Shown here: piece by piece, positions 31,536 through 41,296 of the stretch
How the letters are laid out: each line of letters begins with the position of its first letter
Numbering within the stretch: position 1 is the first letter of the stretch
Translations under genes and position numbers: made by a program
DNA from: Oegoconia quadripuncta
Lineage: Eukaryota > Arthropoda > Insecta > Lepidoptera > Autostichidae
Direction: 5' to 3'
Length of the DNA: 64,000 nucleotides
Assembly (NCBI GenBank): GCA_949316235.1
Contig: OX438744.1
Span: 40,219,278-40,283,277 of the forward strand
The notes under the pieces: generated by a model
Seen by the model: the letters and a program-made list of their open reading frames with translations, nothing else
Told to the model about the DNA's origin: nothing
Databases searched by the model: none

Positions 31536-32541
31536 TTCGGTTTATTTGGCCCTGGTTCAATTTCTTATTGCTTACTGCATCTGTGTATGGGGAGGCGCAA
31601 ATACCTCCACCCTTATCGTCCTTGAGAGAGCTCAAAGAGCTGTGCTGAAGGTAGCCTATTCTTTTTCCGACTTCTCTACTTTATGCAGAGGCACAAGTGC
31701 TTAGTGTTCGCAGGCTATATCTGTTGAAGGTGGTGGTGGAAATGCACAAACGAGTTCTTTCCAGCCGCGACTATATCGACCTTTTAAAAAGACGAATGTT
31801 TAGGGTACCAGTGCCAACTGTGCGCAGCTCTTTTGCCCACAGGTTTCAAAAATTTCTTTATCCCTACATCTATAATAAATTTATGAGGGAACTCGACTTC
31901 AGAGAGTTAAACGTACTTGAAGTGAAGTTTAAAATTCTAAATGTCTTGCTTGGTTGGTCGTATAAAGATGCCGAAGACTCCTTGAGAATTCTTGCTTAGC
32001 TATACCCTTATATAATTACGTACACATATATATGTCTATTATAGATAATATCAAGACTTGTTCTAGTATGGTGCCTATCTATATATTTGCCTCACACACG
32101 CGTATACACACAAGCACACCCCCCTCACACAAACCATACATGCACCCTCACACATCCTCTGCTACACACATTTACTCGCTTACTCTTGATACAACATATT
32201 ATGGAAACATATTTATGTTAGTTAGTTTGCCTTTCCTTTTGTTAATAGGCAGAAGCATGCAAATTTTAATTAAATGATCTCACACCCGCATACATGCGCA
32301 CGCGCAACTTGTATAATTCTAACGTGCTAGTTACATCTAAGGCTAGTTCTGCATGCATGTCTATCTCCCTAATTCTAATTTAACAGATGATGTTACTTAT
32401 AAAATGTAATGACCAGTGAAATTGTTTCTCTAATATGGAAATTTTGGCATCCACGATACAGGCCTAGCCTAGTGTGGACGCTACAGCAAATGTATAATTA
32501 TGTATTGTTCTTTTTGGTAAATAAACATCTTATCTATCTTA
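31536..32541 (+). pseudogene. LINE 3' part inserted in the Tc1 element
   Basis: ACTTTTC occurs at 31529-31535 and again at 32542-32548, the target duplication. The coding part gives LVQFLIAYCICVWGGANTS and LERAQRAVLKVAYSF. After a frameshift near 31695 it gives LSVRRLYLLKVVVEMHKRVL and on to YKDAEDSLRILA, then stop at 31999. WGGA and Q-RAVL are C-terminal reverse transcriptase landmarks. The 540-bp 3' UTR has a C/A-rich part (32090-32160) and ends 'aaataaacatcttatctatc'. It is 5' truncated. Confidence 0.85.
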
Positions 32542-32879
32542 ACTTTTCCCGGTTACATAAAAAGTTCAAAAATGTACCATTTTTCACAAATAGCCTTTAC
32601 TCGCAAAATGTGTTCTTAATGTGATCTCATTTTAATTAAAACAAATGAAACTTTAAATAACAAAAGAAGTACAGTAAGTAGATTTTAAAATAAAACCATA
32701 TTTTTTTAATTATGGACTTTTTTTGTGTTCCGCTAAATATGCCGGTGTGTGTACAATGTAATTCAAAACTCGGTTAGTATTAAAACAAAAATTTCCATGA
32801 AATTCACGTTTGTACACTCCGCTAAGTCCTCGTGTAGTAAACTGCGACCGATATACAAACCGCCAACTTGAAATGGAGC

Positions 32880-32990
32880 AGTAGAGCAAACAAACAAAAT
32901 AATGATGCGGCGGGAACTCCCGCGCGTCTCCCCGCCAATCCTAGTTGGCGGCATGTCTCTCGCGGGTCGCCGCTGCGCGCGCATCATAAC
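32880..32990. other. CpG-rich island inside the TIR element
   Basis: 'gatgcggcgggaactcccgc', 'gcgtctccccgcc' and 'gccgctgcgcgcgcatcat' form a sharp CpG-rich island in AT-rich DNA. It could be captured promoter DNA. No TATA box or ORF supports a gene. Confidence 0.4.
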
Positions 32991-33266
32991 ACTACGCCAT
33001 ATTGAGATAGCGGTATGTCAACCACAGGATTGTCGAAAGTACATATACTTAGCGTTATGTAAACCTCAAAACTTTTTTGTTTCTCATAATATTTTTATAA
33101 AATTTGGGGGGCTTAATACTTATAAGATACTGAAGCGATTTACGTGAAAAACGAAAATTTCAAAATTTTGAGTTAGAGTAGTGTTCATTGGAGGCATCGG
33201 GATAGTGACCCTGTCAGCGAAACCAATTTAAAAAAAAACGGAGTTAACACTTCAAAGCTTAATATT

Positions 33267-33533
33267 CCTTAAACGGAACACTAAACCGAAAAACTGTTTA
33301 AGTACCCTAAAAAAAATAGTATTAATATGTATACCCATGCTAAATTTCAGCTTTCTGGGACTCGTTTCGCCATGTTTGTCTGTCTTTCCGAGGCGTAGCT
33401 CAAAGGCCCTTAATACTACAAAGCTGTAATTTAGCATGGGTATACATATTAATATTGCCAACAAATTGGTAGAATAAAAATCTTGAAAACTATTTTTTTT
33501 AGGGTACTTAAACAGTTTTTTTGTTCCGTTTAG
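33267..33533. mobile_element. Foldback MITE
   Basis: 'aaactgtttaagtaccctaa' and 'ttaatatgtatacccatgct' on the left recur as complements on the right ('agcatgggtatacatattaa', 'ttagggtacttaaacagttt'). The arms are nearly complete, with a 37-bp insertion on the right. No ORF. Confidence 0.65.
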
Positions 33534-33639
33534 GGTTACGGATGATAAAAACGGACCGGTGTAACCTTACTTTTAGTGACAGTAATACTTTTAAAATAAT
33601 ACTTCAAAGTTATAATTGCTATAAGGAAATATAAATGAC

Positions 33640-34480
33640 ATATAGGTATTTGAAGTGCAATTTCCGTGAATTAATGAAAAATGGTCATGATGAAGACGGA
33701 TGTAAGAAGATTGCATGCAGCAGAGATGGGAATGTTGAGATGGATGAGTGGAGTGACGAGTATGGATAAAACAAGGAATGAGTATGTACGAGGGAGTTTA
33801 AAAGTGGCACCCGTCCCAGGAAAGTTGAACGGAAACCGTTTAGCTTGGTATGGACATATTAGAAGGGATGAAACGCATGTTACTAAGAGAGTGATGAATA
33901 TGAATGTCGATGGTTGGGAAAGAAGAGGAAGACCATGGAACAGATGGACGGATTGTGTGAGGGACGATATGAACGAAAGTCAGCCTCCGCCTCCGCAAAG
34001 TCAGTAATTCATTCAAAGGGTTATGTATACGCTTTTTCAATAAGGTTCCAGGTGATATACAAAAAATTTAAAGATACTATAAAACAGAAACTTATTAACA
34101 AAGCATATTATAAAATATCAGACTATTTAGATGATAATCATTCCTGGATATAATCAGATCGTTCGCATGCCAGGCTATTTCACAATTAATAATGAAATAT
34201 AAAAACCTTTATGTAAAATCAAAGCTCAGTTTTAAAAGAGCAACCCCTCGAGTTTCTTGCTTGTTCTTCTCAGGGGAAAATTGCATTTTGAACAAGCAGT
34301 AGCTTAAAAAATGTAAAATTAACTATTTCAAGTGTACTCTGTGTACCGACAAAATAAAGCATTTTTGACTTTGACTTTGACTTTGAAAAGGGCGTGAATG
34401 ATAAGGTAACGGCTGATATAGGAGATTAGAACAAAAAGACGTACTGTGTCGTGACGTAATAAATCGGTAATAGGACAAGC
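33640..34480 (+). pseudogene. RTE-like LINE C-terminus split by LINE-A
   Basis: The frame from 33681 gives RRLHAAEMGMLRWMSGV, DKTRNEYVRGSLKVAPVPGK, NRLAWYGHIRRDETHVTKRV and GRPWNRWTDCVRDDMNE. It then stops at a LINE-A insertion and resumes near 34385 with 'aagggcgtgaatgataagg' (KGVNDKVTAD). AEMxMLRWM, NRLAWYGH and RGRPxxRW are landmarks of LINE reverse transcriptase C-termini of the RTE/R4-like type. Confidence 0.75.
33985..34384 (+). mobile_element. LINE-A 3' end inserted in RTE-like LINE
   Basis: 'ctccgcaaagtcagtaattc' to the repeated TTTGAC tail. A short GAAAG-type duplication is visible at 33974 and near 34385. An internal deletion removed part of the IQNLP block (near 34060). Confidence 0.7.
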
Positions 34481-34734
34481 AGATGATGATTTGAAATAGG
34501 TATTTGGTTTCATAATAAATAATTTACGGCACGTCAGTAGAAAAATAATGTTCAGTATAGTTGTGCCAACCCTAGACAATGGTATATGCAACGCGGAGCA
34601 ATCGCATTGCGTTATTGCGAATTTAATGGCCTCCCAGACAAACGTAGTATATTTCAGTCACTAGTATCGTATACTAGCTCCAAATAACTAGTTTTGTAGT
34701 CACAGTCGACTGGTAACGTTTAAGATCTTATCGA

Positions 34735-34942
34735 TTCACATAACATCGGAAACAGCACAGACACACAAGAACTTTTCATAATGCAAAAAAAGTGTATACG
34801 TATAATTGCAAATTTAAAAAGAACAGACAGTTGCCGCCCATATTTCAAACAATTGCAAATCTTAACATTGACAGGTATATACATCCTGGAAATGTGTAAA
34901 TTTGTAAGGAAATACACCCATCTATATATTAGCTTAAAAGAA
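34735..34942 (+). pseudogene. LINE reverse transcriptase C-terminal fragment
   Basis: The frame ELFIMQKKCIRIIANLKRTD, SCRPYFKQLQILTLTGIYIL, EMCKFVRKY matches the region just after the catalytic domain in LINE-A-like elements. It stops at the edge of the inverted repeat at 34943. Confidence 0.65.
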
Positions 34943-35576
34943 ATCCCACCAAAACCATTCTGTAAAAAACTAGCCAAGTCTCGATGGAGCTGCTTGATTA
35001 TCTCTAAAAAGTAATGAAATCTATACAAAGTCGTGCCAAGTGTAAGGTTCCTTACTGCGATTTCTTTATTATTATAGTTAATGTTGTGTGACTTGGCCGT
35101 TGAAGGGTACACAGGGGTACAAAACCAGGTGCTCCATGACACCATTGCACCAATCTGTCGCCAGAACCGCTATTAATGTTATTAATTATGTCATTAAGAA
35201 TGTTCAACGGCAAACTATTAGCGAATAATCTGTGTGGCGTTTACATAACATTCTTTATACGTTAGTGGCTTTATCAAGCCTACAATTGACTGGTTATTGA
35301 ATCAACGTTTTCCAAGTGGCAATTTTCCATCGTCAATGCGTAGCGGTTCTGGCGACAGATTGGTGCAATGGTGTCATGGAGCACCTGGTTTTGTACCCCT
35401 GTGTACCCTTCAACGGCCAAGTCACACAACATTAACTATAATAATAAAGAAATCGCAGTAAGGAACCTTACACTTGGCACGACTTTGTATAGATTTCATT
35501 ACTTTTTAGAGATAATCAAGCAGCTCCATCGAGACTTGGCTAGTTTTTTACAGAATGGTTTTGGTGGGATTTCACT
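34943..35576. repeat. Inverted duplication with 230-bp arms
   Basis: 34943-35172 is the exact-looking reverse complement of 35343-35576. The inner edges are 'gccagaaccgct' and 'agcggttctggc', separated by a 170-bp unique spacer. Both arms carry the second half of the LanC-like exon. The outer left edge joins a LINE fragment. Confidence 0.85.
35266..35411 (+). CDS. LanC-like protein exon (partial)
   Basis: After an intron-acceptor-like 'ttctttatacgttag' the frame reads GFIKPTIDWLLNQRFPSGNF, PSSMRSGSGDRLVQWCHGAP and GFVPLC. FPSGN-P-S followed by D-LVxWCHGAPG is the conserved block of eukaryotic LanC-like (LANCL) proteins; the Cys of WCHG is a zinc ligand in that family. About 48 residues match; LANCL proteins are roughly 400 residues. 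After PLCTL the frame diverges, so the exon ends or is shifted near 35411. No other LANCL exon is visible in the window. The half from SGDRLV onward is repeated on the minus strand at 35172-35105. It may be a live exon or a fragment. Confidence 0.6.
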
Positions 35577-35583
35577 TCTTTTT

Positions 35584-35624
35584 GTAGAAACGTGGGCATA
35601 TTATATATATGCCCGCGTTTCTAC
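35584..35624. repeat. 17-bp stem hairpin with TATA loop
   Basis: GTAGAAACGTGGGCATA and TATGCCCGCGTTTCTAC pair with one G-T position around 'ttatata'. It lies 8 bp outside the right arm of the inverted duplication. Confidence 0.75.
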
Positions 35625-35729
35625 CATACATAAGTTGAGTCAGTTCTACCATACACCAAGAAAGATATTGAATGGAAGAGACAAGACCCGTCTTTGGGCA
35701 TACCAACTACTTGGTAGCCACTAAGTTCA

Positions 35730-36619
35730 TCGTCGTCTTTTAATATTATCGACATTTTTTACGATAATTATTATCTTGCGAAATCAAACACAATTAAACT
35801 CAACGACCTTTAGTATATGGACAACAAATCAGAAATACCGATAATATTTAGACTAAAACCTACTTATATCTTTAAGACTTCTTTTGTCTTAATAAAAAAA
35901 ACTTAAAGAAAATATTACTCTGCCTACTCAATCTATACAAACTATAAGCAAAACGTTAACTCTTAATTATTAGACAAGTGTCAATATAATTAATTATCAA
36001 TGAACTTTCTACCAAAGGTACTACCTACCTAGTACTGAAATACAGCTAAATTAATGATATTTTTAAACGAAACGAAGTAATATCTAACTAAATAAACTAA
36101 ACTAGAATACTAGAAAAGTACTTATAAACACGAACGTGATTCGAAGTACTGCCTAACTGTAAATTAAACCTAGAAAACTAAAAGTAGGTACTAAATAATT
36201 AACAATTAAATAAAGTATTCAATTGAAACTTCTTTTAATTCTGATAAGTAATAATCAGTAATCCGTCACTAACCATATAATTCCTAACCTGTTTAAATCT
36301 TTGAATTAATATAATAACAACCTGCCAATTAACCTTAGCAAACCTCACGAAATAATCAGCGAAATCAACGAAATGCAAATAATCCTAATCCCTAGCAAAC
36401 ATTTTCAAGCGCAATAGAAGAATGTCGTAAACGACTGTAACGCGGCCGGTTGCCACTTTGCCATATAAGGTTATCGGAAAAACAAAACGTAAGCGCGTTT
36501 TAAAATACAGTCAACGCCATCTAGCGACGCGTGCGGGTATCACCGCCACTCTTAGCCAATGCATTATATTTTGACCAAATTTTCGTGTTTATTTAATTTG
36601 TGTAATGTTCGAGTAGAAT
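35730..36619. other. AT-rich stretch without recognised elements
   Basis: No repeat family and no ORF. 36420-36560 is richer in CG and contains 'cgccatctagcgacgcg'; it could be regulatory DNA upstream of the duplicated TATA-box region. Confidence 0.3.
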
Positions 36620-37190
36620 AAAATTAATCGTTTGACTATTTCTTCTTGTAAACTTGTAATAAGTATAAGTAAGTATAAGTATAAAAGCCAGTCTAGTCTT
36701 ATTCAGAGTTTTCCTTTAATTTTATTTATATTCGTATTAAAAGCAGAAGGGGAGGCATTCGCCCAGCAGTGGGACGCTATAGGCTAGATTAAATTAGAAG
36801 ATGTGTCCCACTACGCTGGACAGTCGATTTTTTTATGTACCAATAGTAGAAGGGGGCATTACCATATCTCTAATACAGCTGGGACCAGCTGAGGGTTCTT
36901 CGTTAGATATAAAGTTAATCGTTCGACTATTTCTTCTTGTAAACTTGTAAGTATAAGTATAAAAGCCAGTGTAGTCTTATCCTGAGTTTTCCTTTAATTT
37001 TATTTATATGCGTATTATAAGCAGAAGGGGAAGCATGCGCCCAGCAGTGTCCCACTTTAAATTAGAAGATGTGTCCCACTACGCTGGATTTTTGCAATGA
37101 CAGTCGATTTTTCTATGTACCAATAGTAGAAGGGGGCATTACCATATCTCTAATACAGCTGAGACCAGCTGAGGGTTCTTCATCAGATAC
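36620..37190 (+). repeat. Tandem duplication, period about 291 bp
   Basis: Unit 1 (36620-36905) and unit 2 (36911-37190) share 'actatttcttcttgtaaact', 'agtataaaagccagt', 'gagttttcctttaattttat', 'gaagatgtgtcccactacgc' and 'gaagggggcattaccatatc'. They differ by small indels, including one copy of 'ttttgcaatga' only in unit 2. The phrase 'cgcccagcagtggga' in unit 1 resembles a LINE C-terminus. Confidence 0.8.
36680..36710 (+). promoter_or_regulatory. TATA box with initiator-like motif (also 36958)
   Basis: TATAAAAG at 36680-36687 lies about 25 bp before TTCAGAG (36702-36708), which fits an insect TATA plus initiator arrangement. The second unit has TATAAAAG at 36958-36965. No downstream coding exon is visible, so the promoter reading is inference; an LTR is an alternative. 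Confidence 0.35.
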
Positions 37191-37442
37191 TTCAGACCTT
37201 CGATTTTTGACATCAAATGAAGCGGCCCACCAAGTTGAATATTTTTTGTAAAGGCGGTATATGTCGATCTCTAATAGTTTGGTTGGGCTCTTGTGTTTCC
37301 TAATCAGGGTCACCAGGTACTCCAGATCTTCGATTATCCTAGTTTTTATAGTTTTCTCTTTATGTGGCCATTGAACCATAACTCTGTACCAAATTTCAGC
37401 TCTCTGAGTTTATGGGAAGTACTAGTTCTATTTTGATGATCA

Positions 37443-37470
37443 TGAGTGAGTGAGTGAGTGAGTGAGTGTC
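37443..37470 (+). repeat. (GAGT)n microsatellite
   Basis: Six to seven GAGT units. The next 350 bp (37470-37810) are an unclassified sequence with a GC hairpin GGGGGCAC/GTGCCCCC at 37685-37704. Confidence 0.8.
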
Positions 37471-37887
37471 ATAAATGCGAAACTTTGCTTTCGCTTAACT
37501 TCGGAACTAAATGACCTACAGACTTGAAATTTTGGATTTTAAGTATGTGATTATAGCTTACTGGATGACGAAAATTTCTGCGTTCTAGTCTTATCCAGAG
37601 GTTCTAAAATAGGGGCCTGAAAATGCGGCGAAATGGTTCCAGTAAAGGATGGTACGGCAGTGTTTGCTTCGCGCTCGACTTGGCGGGGGCACTGCCGTGC
37701 CCCCAGATTCCCCGCCATTACACACTGAGATCCAGAAGATACTTGTCCGCCCACTCTCAAAACTAAAAATGCATAGTACACGCCCATATGCGATGTGAAC
37801 CAAAATTTACAATAAAATTCCATCCTATCTACAAAAAGAAAAGAATGACTTAAAATTTATAAAACAAGTAATTTCCTTTCCTTTTTA

Positions 37888-38145
37888 ATAAATATCCTTA
37901 GACATACACACAGCGCCATCTAGTTCCACAGTAAGCAACTATAGGCTTGTGTTGTGGATACCAGATGGTTGATATACTACATATATTTTTTTTGTAAATG
38001 AATACTTATTATAAATGAAAACATCCATAACTCGGGTACACATGTCCGTATTCATCACACAAACATATGGCCGTAGCGGGATTCGAACCAGCGACCTTTA
38101 GGTATAGTCCTCAGAGTTTTTAACCACTACACCAAACAGGTCGTC
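37888..38145 (-). mobile_element. S1 SINE, complete
   Basis: From 'cacagcgccatctagttcca' through 'ggataccagatggttgatat' to the B-box complement 'gggattcgaaccagcgacc' and A-box complement 'taaccactacaccaaacagg'. A good family reference. Confidence 0.85.
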
Positions 38146-38162
38146 GATGTCGTCGTCTTATA

Positions 38163-38335
38163 CGGTGAAGGAAAAGATCGTGAGGACACTGCATACCTGA
38201 GAAATAAAAATTCAAAGGCATGTGAAGTCCCCAACCCGCATTGGGCCAGCGTGTTGGAGTATGGTCCATACTCCCTCATATACGAGGGCAGGCCTATACC
38301 CTTGCAGTGGGATGTTTACGGACTGAGATGATAAT
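38163..38335 (-). repeat. U1 repeat copy
   Basis: 'aaaagatcgtgaggaca', 'ccccaacccgcattgggcca', 'ctcatatacgagggcaggcc' and 'cagtgggatgtttacggac' are the complement of the 13185 copy. Confidence 0.7.
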
Positions 38336-38371
38336 TAGCCGGTTTATCGAACTCAACTAATATAATTCATA

Positions 38372-38790
38372 CTAGCTCTCCGACCGCGGTTTCGCCTGCG
38401 TGGAGTAGCTTTTTTCCCATGGGAACTACTCACTTTATCGGGATAAAAAGTATCCTATGGCTTAATCCAGGGTATATTCTACCTACATACCATATCCCAA
38501 CTAATATAATAAATGCGATAGTTTGTGTGTGTTGTCTGTATGTATGTTTGTTACGTGTTCATGCCTAAACCGCTTGACGGATTTGGATGAAATTCGGTTG
38601 GTAGGCAGATTAGGATCTGGATGGCTAATTATTTTACTGAACCGATTATGGCGAAATCTTCCACGCGGACGAAGTCGCGGGCGGGAAGCTAGTTATATCT
38701 AAATCCGTTCAGCCGTTTCGCCGTGATTAAGCAACAAACAAGTAAATAAAGAAACACACATCCAAACATTCGCATTTGTAACATTATACT
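38372..38790 (-). mobile_element. Helitron-like element split by its own family
   Basis: CTAG at 38372-38375, 'gcggtttcgcctgcgtggag', 'cactttatcgggataaaaag' and 'tattctacctacatacc', then an insertion at 38495. It resumes at 38693 with 'tatctaaatccgttcagccg' and 'cgccgtgattaagcaacaaa' to the 5' end near 38790. Confidence 0.75.
38495..38692 (+). mobile_element. 198-bp Helitron-like element, intact ends
   Basis: It begins TCCCAACTAATATAATAAATG and ends GTCGCGGGCGGGAAGCTAG, flanked by A on the left and T on the right. This is the Helitron rule (5' TC, 3' CTRR, insertion between A and T). A GC-rich palindromic stretch sits about 10 bp before CTAG. There is no Rep/helicase coding; it is non-autonomous. 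Confidence 0.75.
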
Positions 38791-39434
38791 TAGACTATCA
38801 AAAGCCCCCTTCTAATTCCGCATACTGTGACGGGCAACTACGAAACCCTACGCTGAGTGTGGCCCGACACGCACTTGACCGGTTTTATATTGCGGCGTCA
38901 GGTTAAGCAAAGCATTCGTTAAGTTCCAAAATACTCTGAGAGTAAATTCAATTAGATCCATGTGATTGGTCAACTCATATTACGACAAACATCCAGCGAT
39001 ACAGTAATAGGCTTCTAAGAAAATGTCAATTGCTCGACGTATTGTGAAGGGCGAAAAAAAAAACAAAGTCAAAAGAGTCACCTTAGTAACCATATTCGAG
39101 GACTAGTCGGTGGTACCACTTTAAGTAAAACTTCATTTATTTATCTGCCCATTTAAAACTGGAGCATGTAACGTATAATACTAAATTATAATAATAAAAG
39201 GTATTTTATTCGTCACAAAATTCGTGTTGCTGATTTTCAGTCCCCCCTGCAGAGTAGTTGCTGCCACCAAAGAAAGTATGGGCGACTTTCCAATGGCTAA
39301 CAATTTTTTTTTTGTTTTTATGCTTAGGCAACTTTTTATAATAATATGGTGTACTTTTTGCTTTTATATCTTTTTAACTTTGACTATATTTTTTTTCTAC
39401 TAATTATAAACAGACTGATTTTTAATTAGTTCTT

Positions 39435-39985
39435 GATACATACCTCTGTTCATGCCTATTTCCCGTTGGGGTTGACAGAGACAATTGATTTCCACTTGCA
39501 ACGATCCTGACATACTGACGACCTGTTTGGTGTAGTGGTTAAAAATTCTGACTGCTATACTAAAAGGTCACGGGTTTGCATCCCGCTAGGGACATAAGTT
39601 TGTATGATGAATACAGACATTGTGTTCCCTTGTTATGGATGTTTTTCATTTATTTATGTATTTATTTCCAAAAAAAAATGTGTTTGTGTAGTTTATCAAC
39701 CATCTGGTATCCATAATACAAGCCTAGTTGCTTAGTGTGGAACTAGATGGCGCTGTGTGTATGTGCAAAGATATTTATTATTATTATTATACTTTGCTTC
39801 TTCCACTCTCATCAAATGCTTCATGCACATTCGTCGGTTACTGGTTGACCGCATCTGATCTTTTGTGGATCGACCTTTACCTTTCACTCATTCGTTCTAT
39901 ATGCACAAACTACCTTAACATACCTCTTTCTATCTTATTCACTACGTCATCTAGCATGCCACATCTATCTCTAATCATCCAATTT
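39435..39985 (-). pseudogene. RTE-like LINE fragment split by S1
   Basis: 'ttccacttgcaacgatcctg' before the SINE and 'gcttcttccactctcatcaa' and 'caaactaccttaacatacct' after it belong to the LINE also seen at 1683-1995 and 44722-44820. Confidence 0.6.
39517..39788 (+). mobile_element. S1 SINE with ATACT target duplication
   Basis: Head 'gacgacctgtttggtgtagt', B-box region 'cgggtttgcatcccgctagg' (one base off the GTTCGAATC consensus) and 3' end 'agatggcgctgtgtgtatgt' with ATT tail. ATACT at 39512-39516 and 39789-39793. Confidence 0.8.
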
Positions 39986-39989
39986 AATC

Positions 39990-41290
39990 AATCATTCAAA
40001 ATCACTCCGCACATACTACGCAGTGAAGGCAAAGTTTGTTCGTTAGTTCTTGATACTAAAGATAAGCATGTACTTATGATTACAAACAACTTTCTCAAAT
40101 AAACAACTTAAAAAATATATTTTTTCTTATGAACTACAAGTTACCACGATCACACATGATTGTTAATGTGAGAAAATGGCTGCTGGCTTCCGCCATATTA
40201 GATTAATCATGATGACATAATGCACTATAACATCTCCTCATCAATCCTTATCCAACTCCTAACTAGTTAGCTTAGCAGAGTTATAAGAAGGTTGATTTAC
40301 CGGTCTCATTTAGTCTGTGGCTTAGCTAAATAAACCATGTATTACTGTTGGTTATCATCGTGGTAATCGCAAAAAGCGAGATTGCTGACTGTCTACATGT
40401 CAATAAAAGGCACGATTTAAGACACATTTTGTCTTTCGGCTAAATGAGAAAAATTCTTCTAGAAGATTTTAGATTTCACTTGAGCATTCTTAACCTTAGT
40501 GATGCATATCTGAAACTAAGTTTTGTTGACTTCATTTGTCTCTTTGTGTTTTTTTGTGGTATTGAAGTGCCAAAATGACTTAGCCTATTTTACAATGGAT
40601 TTTAACATCGAGAGCTGGTATTTGCAATATAATTTCAGCATTTAAACCATTTTGAAGGCTTGTTTATATACCTAGATGATATTTTTATAAACTTCATTTT
40701 TAATTATTTTCTACAATGAACGTGCGTAGATCGTGCATTCATCCAATTGAAACAGTATTTGATTTGTTTTGTTCTGGGAACCTTTCTTATCTGTTTCTGT
40801 AGCCAAGCATCAATGGGCTCATTGTTTCGTTCTAATGTAAAAGATAAGAGAGTCAGTGATATTTCCAATTTGTGAGGCAATCCCTTTAAGTCACTGAGAT
40901 GACAGCGCATTTGGGAAAATGTCGACTTTTATTTTAGAGGTTATTTTTAGAGTATCGTAGCCAAAAGCAAAAATAGAACACTCATAATTCGCCATTTCTA
41001 TCTGTCTGTCCGACCATTTTATGTCACAGGCCTTTACTCGCACACTATAAATGCTATGTATCTGAAATATGACGTATGAAATTCCATTACATTACCATAT
41101 TATTTGAATTTGGAACTATCCATGTCTGTGGTTGTATAGTGATAATTTCTAAGAAGTTTGTACATTGTACATGTAAAAATTAGTAACTATTATACATGTA
41201 GCAATTATTAAAGATTTAATCACCTTCAAACTATTTCAGTTCAGTCGGCATTGAACTTTTGGAATAGATGATTATTTTTCTCGATTTCAG
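39990..41290. other. Long stretch without recognised elements
   Basis: Scanned on both strands; only short frames. Moderately AT-rich and probably unique sequence. Confidence 0.3.
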
Positions 41291-41296
41291 AGCTAG

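Larger units (their letters stand above)
30130..32750 (-). mobile_element. Tc1 element turned into a palindrome
   Basis: The ends read CACACCGGCATATTTAGCGG and complement, next to TA dinucleotides. Left arm 30130 to about 30690 and right arm about 31173-31535 plus 32549-32750 are inverted copies of about 560 bp, nearly identical. Without the inserted LINE the element is about 1.6 kb, the usual Tc1 size. The transposase 5' end has been replaced by an inverted copy of its 3' end. Confidence 0.85.
29243..33199. mobile_element. 3.96-kb TIR element with GGAT duplication
   Basis: CGATGCCTCCAATGAACACT opens the left end (29243) and its complement closes the right end (33199). The inverted repeats extend about 36 bp with two mismatches. 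GGAT lies directly outside on both sides (29239-29242, 33200-33203). The right flank continues as S2 SINE head text ('gatagtgaccctgtcagcga'). About 1.3 kb remain once the inner Tc1 is removed; 29280-30129 is AT-rich without an ORF. No transposase of its own is visible. Superfamily unknown. Confidence 0.65.

Noticed and set aside
29425..33070. Transposase of the outer TIR element
   Set aside because: The only transposase-like frames belong to the inner Tc1; nothing in 29280-30129 or 32760-33160 reads as protein.
32902..33147. 81-codon plus frame starting in the CpG island of the TIR element
   Set aside because: Arg-rich start from CpG DNA then AT-rich residues; no domain.
34720..35145. 141-codon minus frame and its 118-codon plus twin at 35368
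   Set aside because: These are off-frame readings of the inverted arms; the LanC-like homology lies in another frame.
37888..38145. tRNA gene from A- and B-box motifs (also at the other S1, S2 and S3 copies)
   Set aside because: The heads lack a full cloverleaf and continue into long SINE bodies. They occur in many similar copies, so they are tRNA-derived SINEs.
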